From assembly GCA_963799085.1 (NCBI GenBank), contig CAWCWA010000020.1, forward strand, positions 124,001 through 188,000: a stretch of 64,000 bases of DNA, in the 5' to 3' direction. Numbering within the stretch: position 1 is the first letter of the stretch; every line of letters starts with the position of its first letter. This document shows, piece after piece, positions 9,602 through 20,996 of this stretch. Both the position numbers and the translations under genes were made by a program. Under the pieces are notes generated by a model. That model had not been told where the DNA came from. It was given only the letters and a program-made list of their open reading frames with translations, and ran no database searches. This DNA is from AP-15 sp963799085. GTDB taxonomy: Bacteria > Pseudomonadota > Alphaproteobacteria > ATCC43930 > CGMCC-115725.

Positions 9602-10994
9602 TCACTTGCCGATGCAGAAGTCGCGGAAGATCTGGTCGAGGAGGTCTTCGACGGCGACAGCGCCGGTGATCTGGCCGAGGCCGCGCAGCGCCAGGCGGAG
9701 GTCTTCGGCGCGCAGTTCGGGGAGCGAGGCGATGGCGGAACGGCGCAGTGCGGCGGCGGCGTCTTCGAGCGCCTGGCGGTGGCGGGCGCGCGTCAGCAGC
9801 GGAGCTTCGCTGCGGTAGCTCCGCCCGATGCGGCTGGCGAGCGCCGCAAGGAGGGCGTCGACTCCTTCGCCGGTCAGCGCGGAAATCGGGAATGGCGGCG
9901 AAGTGTCGCCATCGGCGGCAGCCCACCTCACCCTCCCGTCGCTTTGCGACGGGCCCCTCCCTCTCCCCCCGGAAGGGCGGAGAGGTGGATTCTAGCAACA
10001 GGTCGATCTTGTTGGCGACGAGGATTGTGTCGGGGCCGGGCCAGGCCGCGGCGGCGCATAGGTCGGCGGGGTGCGCGGCGTCGAACACGAAGAGACGGAT
10101 CTGGGCTTCCTCGGCGCGGCGCAAGGCACGGCGCAGGCCCTCCTGCTCGACAAGATCGTCGCTCTCGCGCAAGCCCGCGGTGTCGGCGAGCAACACCGGA
10201 TAGCCCGCGAGGTCGATTGCGACTTCGACAATGTCGCGGGTCGTGCCGGGGATCGGCGAGGTGATCGCCGCCTCGCGCCGGGCGATGCGGTTCAGGAGGC
10301 TCGACTTGCCGGCGTTCGGCGGCCCGAGGATCGCGACCGAAATGCCGTCGCGCAGTCGCTCGCCGCGCCGGCCGTCGGCGAGATGACGCTCGATCTCGGC
10401 GAGGAGCGCGGCGGCCTCGCCGGCAATACCGGCCTCGATCTCGGGCGGCAGGTCTTCGTCGGGGAAGTCGATTACGGCTTCGAGATGGGCGAGCGCGCGG
10501 GTCAGGCGCCGGCTCCAGACGCGGTAGAGGGCGCCGAGTTCGCCGTCGAGCTGGCGCAAGGCCTGATGGCGCTGCGCCTCGGTTTCGGCGGCGACAAGAT
10601 CGGCGATCGCCTCGGCCTGGGTCAGGTCGAGCTTGCCGTTGAGGAAGGCGCGTCGGGTGAATTCGCCGGGCTCGGCGAGCCGCAGGCCGAGACCGCGCAA
10701 CACCCGCGTGACCGCGGCCAGCACCGCACGGCTGCCGTGCACGTGGAATTCCGCGACATCCTCGCCGGTGGCGCTCCGCGGTGAGGGAAACCACAGCAGA
10801 AGCCCGTCGTCGATAGCTTCGCCGGTGACTGGATCGACAAAGTGCCTGCGGCGAGCCAAACGCGGCGGCGGCAATGTGCCGGCGAGGGCTCGGACGGCGC
10901 GGGCCGCATCGGGGCCGGAAATGCGGACGATCCCAACCGCACTCGACCCCGCGGCGGTCGCCGGGGCGAAGATCGTATCCTCGGCCGACGCCAC
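9602..10994 (-). CDS. mnmE: tRNA modification GTPase MnmE (one frameshift, carries an inserted palindrome)
   Basis: MnmE partners MnmG in U34 tRNA modification. The ATG start at 10994 (MASAEDTIFAPATAAGSSAV) is followed by the folate-binding N-domain with EFHVHGSRAVLAAV and GEFTRRAFLNGKLDLTQAEA. The G domain has GPPNAGKSSLLN (G1), PGTTRD (G2), DTAGLRES (G3) and NKIDL (G4), then PISALTGEG (G5). The C-terminus ends in FCIGK, the family's essential Cys motif. Between G4 and G5 lies an extra stretch of about 22 residues encoded by a palindromic element (9923-9988). A single extra base in the run of six G/C at 9965-9970 would explain the one frame change. Confidence 0.93.
9923..9988. repeat. Palindromic repeat element inserted in the mnmE coding region
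   Basis: A 66-base element with nested inverted repeats. The outer arms are CCACCTC (9923-9929) and GAGGTGG (9982-9988). Inside are a perfect 8-base hairpin, CCCGTCGC-TTT-GCGACGGG (9935-9953), and a second arm pair, CCTCTCC (9960-9966) with GGAGAGG (9979-9985). It resembles the short REP-like intergenic repeats common in alphaproteobacteria. Here it lies between the G4 and G5 motifs of mnmE and is translated, like Rickettsia palindromic elements. I found no second copy in this window. Confidence 0.7.
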
Positions 10995-11034
10995 CTCTAC
11001 CCGAAGAGCATGGCCGACGCCGATAGAGCGCCCG

Positions 11035-11406
11035 TCAGTGCTTGGGCGGGAGCTGGTCCGGCTGCAGCATCAAGCGTTCGACCCGGCCGCCCTCGACCAA
11101 ATGCTTCTGCACGATCTCGTCGATGTCTTCGGTGCTTTCGTAACGGTACCACACCCCCTCGGGGTAGATGACCATGTTCGGGCCGAATTCGCAGCGGTCG
11201 AGACAGCCTGCGGCGTTCGGGCGAATGTTCTGAACGCCGGCCGCCCGCGCCTTCTCGCGCAGATAGGCGCGCAACTTATCGACACCCCCGGCGGCCTCGG
11301 CACGGGCATGGCAACAGCCGCGCGGATGGCCCTCCGGCCGCACATTGGTGCACATGAAGATGTGCCGCGTGTAAAAGAGCGGCGGATCGGCAGTTGCGTC
11401 GGCCAT
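11035..11406 (-). CDS. 2Fe-2S thioredoxin-like ferredoxin
   Basis: A 123-residue protein starting at ATG 11406 (MADATADPPLFYTRHIFMCT). It has the four-Cys pattern of [2Fe-2S] thioredoxin-fold ferredoxins: Cys in IFMCTNVRP, Cys in HPRGCCHAR, then NAAGCLDRCEFGPNMVIYPE. The rest (GVWYRYESTEDIDEIVQKHL) matches the family's C-terminus. It is related to the NuoE C-terminal domain and to cyanobacterial-type small ferredoxins. It is an electron carrier with unknown partners. It lies upstream of mnmE on the same strand and is divergent from the DUF255 gene. Confidence 0.85.
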   Translation of the reverse strand: MADATADPPLFYTRHIFMCTNVRPEGHPRGCCHARAEAAGGVDKLRAYLREKARAAGVQNIRPNAAGCLDRCEFGPNMVIYPEGVWYRYESTEDIDEIVQKHLVEGGRVERLMLQPDQLPPKH

Positions 11407-11542
11407 TCGTTCTTCTCCGATTGAAGGGACGACGGGACAAGTGAGGCACCCCGCCGTTCTGAAACATGGTAAGCCTAACCCGGTCGCAGCCGCGAGGGCA
11501 ATCCGTCCGAAGCAACCGCACGGGCGAGAACAGGAGGAACGG

Positions 11543-13573
<2,031 letters not shown>

Positions 13574-13583
13574 TGTTCGTGTT

Positions 13584-14080
13584 ATGTACCAGATGATCTC
13601 ATCGCTTGGCATCGACAGCCCGGTCGGGCGCTTGACGATCAGGGCCACGCCCGAAGCGATTGTCGCAATCAGCTGGGGCGGGGCGGGTGGCGAGGCGGCG
13701 ACGGACCTCCTCGCCGAGGCGCGCCAGCAACTGGCGGCCTATTTCGCCGGCCGGCTGACGGAGTTCGACCTGCCGCTGGCGCCCGGCCGGCTCTGGCTTC
13801 GAGCAGCGGGTGTGGCAGGAGATGCGGCGCATCCCGCACGGCCAAACGCGCAGCTACAGCGATCTCGCGATGGCAGTCGATTCCGGCCCACGCGCGATCG
13901 GCCGGGCCTGCGGCCACAATCCGATCCCGATCGTCATCCCTTGCCATCGGGTGCTGGCGAAGCGGCGGCATCGGCGGCTATAGCGGCGGCGAAGGGCTGC
14001 CGACCAAGCGCAAACTGCTGGCGCTCGAAGGCGTGCCGCTGCAGGAGCGCGATCTGTTGACGCCGATCTCTTTCCCCTGA
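13584..14080 (+). CDS. ogt: Methylated-DNA--protein-cysteine methyltransferase (frameshifted)
   Basis: This is a suicide DNA-repair enzyme that removes O6-methylguanine adducts. ATG at 13584 begins MYQMISSLGIDSPVGRLTI. After a frame change near 13797 comes FEQRVWQEMRRIPHGQTRSY, then IGRACGHNPIPIVIPCHRV, which includes the active-site PCHRV motif (near 13940). After a second change near 13965 comes GGYSGGEGLPTKRKLLALEG, with the stop at 14078. The size of about 165 residues fits the single-domain Ogt type. It starts 10 bases after the DUF255 gene and 12 bases before the quinone oxidoreductase, so the three are probably one operon. Confidence 0.9.
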
Positions 14081-14092
14081 AAGTCGAAAGGA

Positions 14093-15075
14093 ATGGCCAT
14101 GGCGCATGCAATCCGTTTGGAGAAGGCGGGCGGCCCCGAGGTGCTGTCCTGGCAGGAGGTCGATGTCGGCAAGCCCGGCCAGGGCCAGGTGCGGCTGAAG
14201 CACACCGCCGTCGGGTTGAACTACATCGACACCTATCAGCGCGGCGGACTTTACCCGATGCCGATGCCGAGCGGGCTCGGCTCGGAGGCGGCGGGCGTGA
14301 TCGAGGAGGTCGGGCCGGGGGTCAGCGGGCTGAAGCCCGGCGACCGTGTCGCCTATGCCGGCGGCCCGCTCGGCGCCTATGCCGAGGCGCGGGTCATGCC
14401 GGCCGAGCGGCTGGTGCCGTTGCCGGCCGGGATCTCCGACCAGCAGGGTGCGGCGATGATGCTGAAAGGCATGACCGCCTGGTACCTGATCCGCCGCACC
14501 CATGTCGTAAAGCCGGGCGAGACGATCCTGATCCATGCCGCGGCCGGCGGGGTCGGGCTGATCGTCTGCCAATGGGCAAAGCATCTCGGCGCCACAGTGA
14601 TCGGCACGGTCGGCGACGACGAGAAGGCGGCCCTCGCCAAGGCGAACGGCTGCGACCACCCGATCAACTACCGCGCGAGGATTTCGTCGCCCGCGTCGCC
14701 GAGATCACGCAGGGAAAGAAATTGCCGGTCGTCTATGATTCGGTCGGCAAGGACACGTTCTACAAATCGCTCGATTGCCTGGCGCCGCTAGGCCTGATGG
14801 CGTCGTTCGGCCAGTCCTCGGGCGCGATCGGCCCGGTCGATATCGGCATCCTCGCCGGCAAGGGCTCGCTGTTCCTGACCCGGCCGACGCTGAACACCTA
14901 TACGGCCATCCGCGAGGATCTGTTGACCGCGGCGCGGCGAACTGTTCGAAGTGGTGCAGAAGCGGTGCCGTCAAGATCGCGGTCAACCAGACCTACCGCT
15001 GCGCGAGGCGGCGCAGGCGCATCGCGACCTGCGAGGACCGCAAGACCACCGGCGCAGACCGTGTTTACGGTGTAA
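14093..15075 (+). CDS. qor: NADPH:quinone oxidoreductase (Qor/MDR family, frameshifted)
   Basis: A zinc-free medium-chain dehydrogenase that reduces quinones with NADPH. The N-terminus (MAMAHAIRLEKAGGPEVL) leads to GLNYIDTYQRGGLYP, GSEAAGVIEEVGPGV and the nucleotide-binding IHAAAGGVGLIVCQWAK (near residues 144-160). The second part (YDSVGKDTFYKSLDCLAPLG, ASFGQSSGAIGPVD) follows after a frame change near 14680. Another change near 14940 restores LFEVVQKGAVKIAVNQTYPL. The end is at 15075 (TVFTV). The total of about 326 residues is normal. It lies downstream of ogt on the same strand and is convergent with rho. Confidence 0.88.
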
Positions 15076-15130
15076 AGGTGCAACCCGGTTCGGTCGAGAT
15101 TGCCACGGTACAGCTCGCGATAACGCCTAC

Positions 15131-16435
<1,305 letters not shown>

Positions 16436-16647
16436 GGAGGTTCGCGTCGCGATTTGGGCAAGGCTCGCCTGTCCGGAGGGATGCCTGCGGGCGAGGCCGG
16501 CGCAGACTAACGTTCAAGCGAGAAGATGGAGGATATTCTCGGACGGGGGCGATTGTCGAATGACCGTTTCCCCTTAGCCAACGCAGATAGGCAAGTCAAA
16601 TGCGATTGCAAGATGCCGCGGTCCCTCAAAAAAACATGGATTTCGCC
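16436..16647. other. rho leader region
   Basis: This 212-base gap lies between the rho start and the hemJ stop. It contains several A/T runs near 16630 but no clear terminator stem or gene. It probably holds the rho promoter and 5' leader; rho leaders are often autoregulated. Confidence 0.35.
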
Positions 16648-17097
16648 TCAAAACGGTCGGACCACGACGAGCACGACGATGGCGACCAGCGCCAGGGTCG
16701 GTAGTTCGTTGACGATGCGGAAAAACCGCGCGCCATGGCGGTTGCGATCCGCGGCAAAGTCAAGCCGCCAGCGGATCAGGGCCGCGTGATAGGCGGTCAG
16801 CGCCGCAACCAGCGCAAGCTTCACCCAAATCCATCCGCGATGCCAGTCGACGATGCCCGGGGTTCCCGCCAGCATCAGCCCAAAGACCCAGGTCACGACC
16901 ATCGCCGGGGTCATGATCCCGCGCTGCAACCGTCGTTCCATGATCTTGAAGGTCGCCGCCCGGTTCGACCCAACGGGCGCCATCGCATGGTAGACGAAGA
17001 GGCGCGGCAGGTAGAGAAGGGCGGCCATCCAGGCGACCATGGCGACGATATGCGCCGACTTGACCCAGGGATAGGCGACGGCGAGCCAGTCCTTCAC
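16648..17097 (-). CDS. hemJ: Protoporphyrinogen IX oxidase HemJ
   Basis: HemJ is the membrane enzyme that oxidises protoporphyrinogen IX to protoporphyrin IX. I start it at the GTG at 17097, which overlaps the hemH stop as GTGA and gives 149 residues, the usual size. The sequence VKDWLAVAYPWVKSAHIVA then WMAALLYLPRLFVYH contains the conserved His residues of the first helices. MERRLQRGIMTPAMVVTW and WVKLALVAALTAYH follow, and it ends with FFRIVNELPTLALVAIVVLV. Four hydrophobic helices are evident. It forms one heme operon with hemH and hemE, ahead of rho. Confidence 0.92.
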   Translation of the reverse strand: MKDWLAVAYPWVKSAHIVAMVAWMAALLYLPRLFVYHAMAPVGSNRAATFKIMERRLQRGIMTPAMVVTWVFGLMLAGTPGIVDWHRGWIWVKLALVAALTAYHAALIRWRLDFAADRNRHGARFFRIVNELPTLALVAIVVLVVVRPF

Positions 17098-18101
17098 CCG
17101 ACGCAACCGACAAGATTGGCGCAGGCGAGGCAGCGCTCGCAGGGCTCGCCCGCGAGCGAGCGGTGGACCAAAGATGCGAGTGCCGTAATGAAACGCCCAT
17201 CGGCGCCGACCGTCGGAACCCGGCGATAGGCCGCAACGCCGCACTCAGTCGCAAGCCGGCGGTAGTCCAGATCGAGTTCGACCAGCGTTTCGGAATGCTC
17301 GGAGACGAACGAGATCGGCGCCACCACGAGGTCTACGCCGTCAGCGCCGGCGCGGCGGATCTCGTCGTCCGTCGCCGGCCCGGTCCATTCGAGCGGCCCG
17401 ACCCGGCTCTGATAGCAGACCCGCCAGTCCAAGTCGGCGCGGCCCAGCGCAGCGACGACCGCCGCCGCCGTCCGTTCGACCTGTCGTGGGTAGGGATCGC
17501 CAGCGGCGACGATCCTCTGCGGCAGGCCGTGCGCTGTCAGCAGCAGACGCAATGGCCGGGAGACGGGGGACGGCTCGTCAAGCGTATGCTCGATCAGGGA
17601 GGCGAGTGCAGCGACGAAACCGTCCGCGACCGGGTAGCAGCAGACGGCCCGCGTCGGCACCTCAAGGTGCTGTCGATCCGCGGCGGCATGCCAGGCCCGC
17701 AGCGAGGACGCTGTCGTGGTCGTCGAGAATTGCGGGTAGAGCGGCAGACAGACGATCTGGTCGGGCCGCCATTCCCTGACGTCGCGGACGGCCGCCTGCG
17801 TCATCGGGTGCCAATACCGCATCGCGATAAAGCAGCGAAAGCCGGGGCCAAGGGCTCTTTCAAGCGCCTGCGCCTGCGCCTCGGTATTGGCGAGAAGCGG
17901 CGAGCTGCCGCCGAGCTGGGCATAGATTTCCCGCGCCTTCTTTGCCCGTCGCCACGCGATCAGCCGCGCCAGCGGCAAGCGGACCATCGCTGGCAGCCGG
18001 ATGATCGCCGGATCGCTGAAAAGGTTGTAGAGAAAGGGCGCCACCGCTTCCGGCGAATCCGGTCCGCCGAGGTTCATCAGAACGACCGCGACGCGGGGCA
18101 T
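17094..18101 (-). CDS. hemH: Ferrochelatase
   Basis: Ferrochelatase inserts Fe(II) into protoporphyrin IX, the last step of heme synthesis. The intact 335-residue frame starts MPRVAVVLMNLGGPDSPEAV and contains FNLFSDP-like FLYNLFSDPAIIRLP. It also has PLYPQFSTTTTASSL, the catalytic-His strand LLTAHGLPQRIV, YQSRVGPLEWTGP and PISFVSEHSETLVELD. The C-terminus CERCLACANLVGC has four cysteines and may bind a [2Fe-2S] cluster, as in some ferrochelatases. One base separates it from the hemE stop, and it overlaps hemJ by four. Confidence 0.96.
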   Translation of the reverse strand: MPRVAVVLMNLGGPDSPEAVAPFLYNLFSDPAIIRLPAMVRLPLARLIAWRRAKKAREIYAQLGGSSPLLANTEAQAQALERALGPGFRCFIAMRYWHPMTQAAVRDVREWRPDQIVCLPLYPQFSTTTTASSLRAWHAAADRQHLEVPTRAVCCYPVADGFVAALASLIEHTLDEPSPVSRPLRLLLTAHGLPQRIVAAGDPYPRQVERTAAAVVAALGRADLDWRVCYQSRVGPLEWTGPATDDEIRRAGADGVDLVVAPISFVSEHSETLVELDLDYRRLATECGVAAYRRVPTVGADGRFITALASLVHRSLAGEPCERCLACANLVGCVG

Positions 18102-18102
18102 G

Positions 18103-19155
18103 TCAGCAAGCAGTAAAAGGCTCGGCTAGGAGGCGGCCCAGTTTGGCGACGTTTTCGGGCGGCGTTTGCGGTAGGACCCCATGGCCGAGATTGAATACCC
18201 ACGCGCCGGCGCCGAGCGATTGCCGCAATTCCCGCACCGCGGTTTCAAGCGCCGCACCGCCCGCCAAGAGCGCCGCCGGATCGAGATTGCCCTGAACCGG
18301 CATCAGCGTCTGCAGCCGATCCCGGGCGAAGGCAAGGGGTACCGTGGTGTCGAGCCCGATCGCGTCGATGCCGGTTTCCGACACGTAGGGCTCGTAGAAG
18401 AAACCGGAGCCGCGGGGAAAGCCGATTATCGGTATATCGGGAAAGCGGCCCTTCAACCCGGCGACAATTGCGCGCGTCGGCTCGATCACCCAGCGCCGGT
18501 AAGCCCGTTCCGGCAAGACGCCGGCCCAGCTGTCGAAAAGCTGCACGACATCGACGCCGGCCATGATCTGCTCCGTCAGAAGAGAGATCGTAGCTTCGAC
18601 AAGGAGGTCGATCAGCGCCGAAAAGCCCGACGGATCGCGGTAGGCCCAGCCTTTGACCCGGTGAAAATCGCGGCTCGTCCCGCCTTCCACCATGTAGGTG
18701 GCGACGGTCCAGGGAGCACCGGCAAAGCCGATCAACGCGGTTTCCGAAGGCAAGGCCACACGCACTTGGCGGATTGCTTCAAAGACCGGTTCGAGCCGCG
18801 AAACGGCGTTTACGCGATCGAGATGCTCCAATGCTGCGGCATCGGCGATAGCGTCAAGGACGGGTCCCTCGCCTTCACGAAACTCCAGCCCCTGGCCGAG
18901 CGCGTGTGGCAGCAGCAGAATGTCGGAGAAGAGAATTGCCGCATCCATCCGATAGCGGCGCACCGGCTGAAGGGTAAGTTCCGTCGACAGGAGAGGGTTT
19001 AGGCACAACTCGATGAAATCTTGCGCCTGGCGTCGGACCTGGCGGTATTCCGGGAGATAGCGTCCGGCCTGACGCATCAGCCACCACGCGGGCTCGGTGA
19101 GCGTTTCTCCCGCGAGCGCCCGCCGCAAACGACGATCTCCGCCGGCCGCGCTCAC
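18103..19155 (-). CDS. hemE: Uroporphyrinogen decarboxylase
   Basis: HemE decarboxylates the four acetate side chains of uroporphyrinogen III to give coproporphyrinogen III. The 350-residue frame is intact and starts at a GTG at 19155. Signature parts are AWWLMRQAGRYLPEYR, AAILFSDILLLPHALG, GFAGAPWTVATYMVEGG, VVQLFDSWAGVL, IGFPRGSGFFYE, GLDTTVPLAFARD, VQGNLDPAALLAG and FNLGHGVLPQTPPENV. It is the first gene of the hemE-hemH-hemJ operon and abuts the candidate origin, as in Caulobacter. Confidence 0.97.
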   Translation of the reverse strand: MSAAGGDRRLRRALAGETLTEPAWWLMRQAGRYLPEYRQVRRQAQDFIELCLNPLLSTELTLQPVRRYRMDAAILFSDILLLPHALGQGLEFREGEGPVLDAIADAAALEHLDRVNAVSRLEPVFEAIRQVRVALPSETALIGFAGAPWTVATYMVEGGTSRDFHRVKGWAYRDPSGFSALIDLLVEATISLLTEQIMAGVDVVQLFDSWAGVLPERAYRRWVIEPTRAIVAGLKGRFPDIPIIGFPRGSGFFYEPYVSETGIDAIGLDTTVPLAFARDRLQTLMPVQGNLDPAALLAGGAALETAVRELRQSLGAGAWVFNLGHGVLPQTPPENVAKLGRLLAEPFTAC

Positions 19156-19461
19156 CTTTGTTTTCCATCAATCATATAGGGATCTTCAGGAAGTGGTATG
19201 TTGTAGCTCGCTTGAAAAACGGGGATTAACGGTTCCGACGAAGTTATACCGCGGTTATCCAGCGATGGAGCCGACAGCCGGCCAAAGTGGATGACTATGT
19301 GGGAATGGGGTGCGATCGAGGAAGCAGCACGGTTCTTTACGCCGAGGAAAGATGGGGACAATGGAGCACCGCTCTTGGTTATTCCCGGCTGTAGCCGGGA
19401 GGAGAGCAGACAAGCGCCGCCTGGGATGAACTCGCAGCTGGCGCAGGAAAGGTGGGGAAAG
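19156..19461. other. Candidate chromosomal replication origin (oriC), hemE-ppsR intergenic
   Basis: The gap between divergent hemE and ppsR is the origin position in Caulobacter and Rickettsia. It is less GC-rich than its flanks, with AT patches at 19157-19180 and 19210-19260. Near-matches to DnaA boxes (consensus TTATCCACA) are TTTTCCATC at 19161, TTATCCAGC at 19255, TCATCCACT on the minus strand at 19286-19294 and TTATTCCCG at 19379. CGATCCACA lies just beyond at 19512. None is perfect. I saw no full CtrA site (TTAA-N7-TTAA). A CCCGGCTGTAGCCGGG dyad lies at 19384-19399. It must also hold the promoters of hemE and ppsR. Confidence 0.6.
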
Positions 19462-20379
19462 ATGGGCAACGGAACGGGTTTTGGGGCGATTTACCCGAAC
19501 GATCGCACCACCGATCCACAGGTCGTCGGGGAAAACGCCGTCGCGCGCAATCACACGGAGGCGACGCGGTTTCATCTTCATCTTGTGTCCGACTCGACCG
19601 GCGAGACCGTGCATTCACTCGCTCGCGCGTGCGTTGCCCAATTCGAGGACGTCAATGCGATCGAGCACATGTGGACGATGGTGCGGACCCGCAATCAGAT
19701 CGACCGCGTCGTCGCTGGGATAGAGGCGAACCCCGGGGTGGTGCTGTTCTCCTTGGTCAACGATCCGCTCCGCGTCCTGCTGCAGAAGGAATGCCGCAGG
19801 CTCGAAGTAACGGCGATCCCGGTTCTTGATCCGGTGATCGGCGCCCTTGCCTCGTATCTGCATCGACAGACGCGCGGCGTTCCCGGCGGCCAGCACGCGC
19901 TTAACAGGGAATATTTCAATCGGATCGACGCGATGACCTTTGCCCTCAATCATGACGACGGGCAGTCGCCGCATGGTCTGAACGATGCCGATGTCTGCCT
20001 TGTCGGGGTCTCGCGGACCTCGAAGACGCCGACCTGCCTTTATCTCGCCAACCGCGGCATTAAGGCCGCCAATGTCCCCTATGTGCCGGGTGTCCAACTG
20101 CCGCCGGAGCTGAGCGCGGCCAAGCGTCCGCTGATCGTCGGGCTGACCAACGAGCCGGAGCGGCTGATCCAGTTACGGCGGAACCGGCTCGAACTGCTGC
20201 ATCACGACGATACCACGGATTACACCGATCTCGACGCCGTCCGGCAGGAGGTGCGGGAAGCTCGCCGGTTATTCGCCGAGCACCACTGGCAGGTGGTCGA
20301 CGTGACGCGGCGCTCGATCGAGGAAACGGCCGCCGCGATCATGAAATTGTGGGCGCGGCGGCACGGCACCGATGGGTGA
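19462..20379 (+). CDS. ppsR: Pyruvate,phosphate dikinase/PEP synthase regulatory protein (DUF299)
   Basis: This bifunctional Ser/Thr kinase-pyrophosphorylase controls PPDK or PEP synthase. Family homology starts at FHLHLVSDSTGETVHSLARA (near 19566). The P-loop-like CLVGVSRTSKTPTCLYLANR and NVPYVPGVQLPPEL follow. The frame is open upstream to 19291; I chose the ATG at 19462, although this still leaves about 35 non-conserved residues, and the real start may be a GTG or TTG closer in. It is the homologue of Caulobacter CC_0001/Rickettsia RP001, which flanks their origins. It overlaps maf by eight bases. Confidence 0.88.
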   Translation: MGNGTGFGAIYPNDRTTDPQVVGENAVARNHTEATRFHLHLVSDSTGETVHSLARACVAQFEDVNAIEHMWTMVRTRNQIDRVVAGIEANPGVVLFSLVNDPLRVLLQKECRRLEVTAIPVLDPVIGALASYLHRQTRGVPGGQHALNREYFNRIDAMTFALNHDDGQSPHGLNDADVCLVGVSRTSKTPTCLYLANRGIKAANVPYVPGVQLPPELSAAKRPLIVGLTNEPERLIQLRRNRLELLHHDDTTDYTDLDAVRQEVREARRLFAEHHWQVVDVTRRSIEETAAAIMKLWARRHGTDG

Positions 20380-20971
20380 GGGGCTGATCCTCGCCTCGGC
20401 CAGTCCCTCTCGGGCAAGGTTGCTGGCCGCGGCCGGGATTGCGGTTACGATCGAACCCGCCGCGATCGACGAGGGCGCGATCAAGAAGGATCATCGCAGA
20501 AGGGGCAGGGACGCGGTCGATTGCGCGCTGGCATTGGCGGAAGCGAAGGCGATCGAGGTCGGGCGACGGTACCCGCAGGCCTTCGTCATCGGCGCCGATC
20601 AGCTGCTCGTCTGCGGCGAGGACTGGTTCGACAAGCCTGGCGATACCGAGGGCGCCAGGGAACAGCTCCTGGCGCTGCGCGGCCGCACCCACGAGCTCGT
20701 AACGGCGGCGGTGGTGATTCGCAGCGGTGAGACGGTCTGGCGGCATGTCGCCCGCCCGCGGCTGACGATGCGCAATTTCAGCGACGGCTTTCTCGACGCC
20801 TATCTTGCGGCGGAAGGAACCGGAATACTGGGTTCGGTCGGGGCGTATCGTCTCGAAGCGGTGGGGATCCAGTTGTTTACCCGGATCGAGGGCGACTATT
20901 TTGCGATCCTCGGATTGCCGCTGCTCGAGTTGCTCGGGTTTCTGCGCGAGTGCGGCCTCGTCACAGTCTAG
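20372..20971 (+). CDS. maf: Maf-family nucleoside triphosphate pyrophosphatase
   Basis: A 199-residue Maf protein, a house-cleaning dNTP/NTP pyrophosphatase. It has the N-terminal signature LILASASPSRARLLAAAGI, then FVIGADQLLVCGEDWFDKP with the catalytic Asp region, and AREQLLALRGRTHELVTAAV. The end (YFAILGLPLLELLGFLRE) matches the family. The ATG at 20372 overlaps the end of ppsR (ATGGGTGA). It is part of the ppsR-maf-aroE-coaE-dnaQ run. The usual SPRR motif reads SPSR here, so the substrate class is uncertain. Confidence 0.92.
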   Translation: MGEGLILASASPSRARLLAAAGIAVTIEPAAIDEGAIKKDHRRRGRDAVDCALALAEAKAIEVGRRYPQAFVIGADQLLVCGEDWFDKPGDTEGAREQLLALRGRTHELVTAAVVIRSGETVWRHVARPRLTMRNFSDGFLDAYLAAEGTGILGSVGAYRLEAVGIQLFTRIEGDYFAILGLPLLELLGFLRECGLVTV

Positions 20972-20996
20972 TCGCGGGCGCATCAGAGGTTCGGGA

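Noticed and set aside
10071..10784. 237-codon plus-strand frame rich in Gly/Glu/Val
   Set aside because: Exact antisense of the mnmE G domain, a typical GC-rich shadow.
19384..19399. CCCGGCTGTAGCCGGG dyad as a terminator
   Set aside because: No U-tract follows on either strand and it lies in the divergent hemE/ppsR gap, so a terminator role is unlikely.
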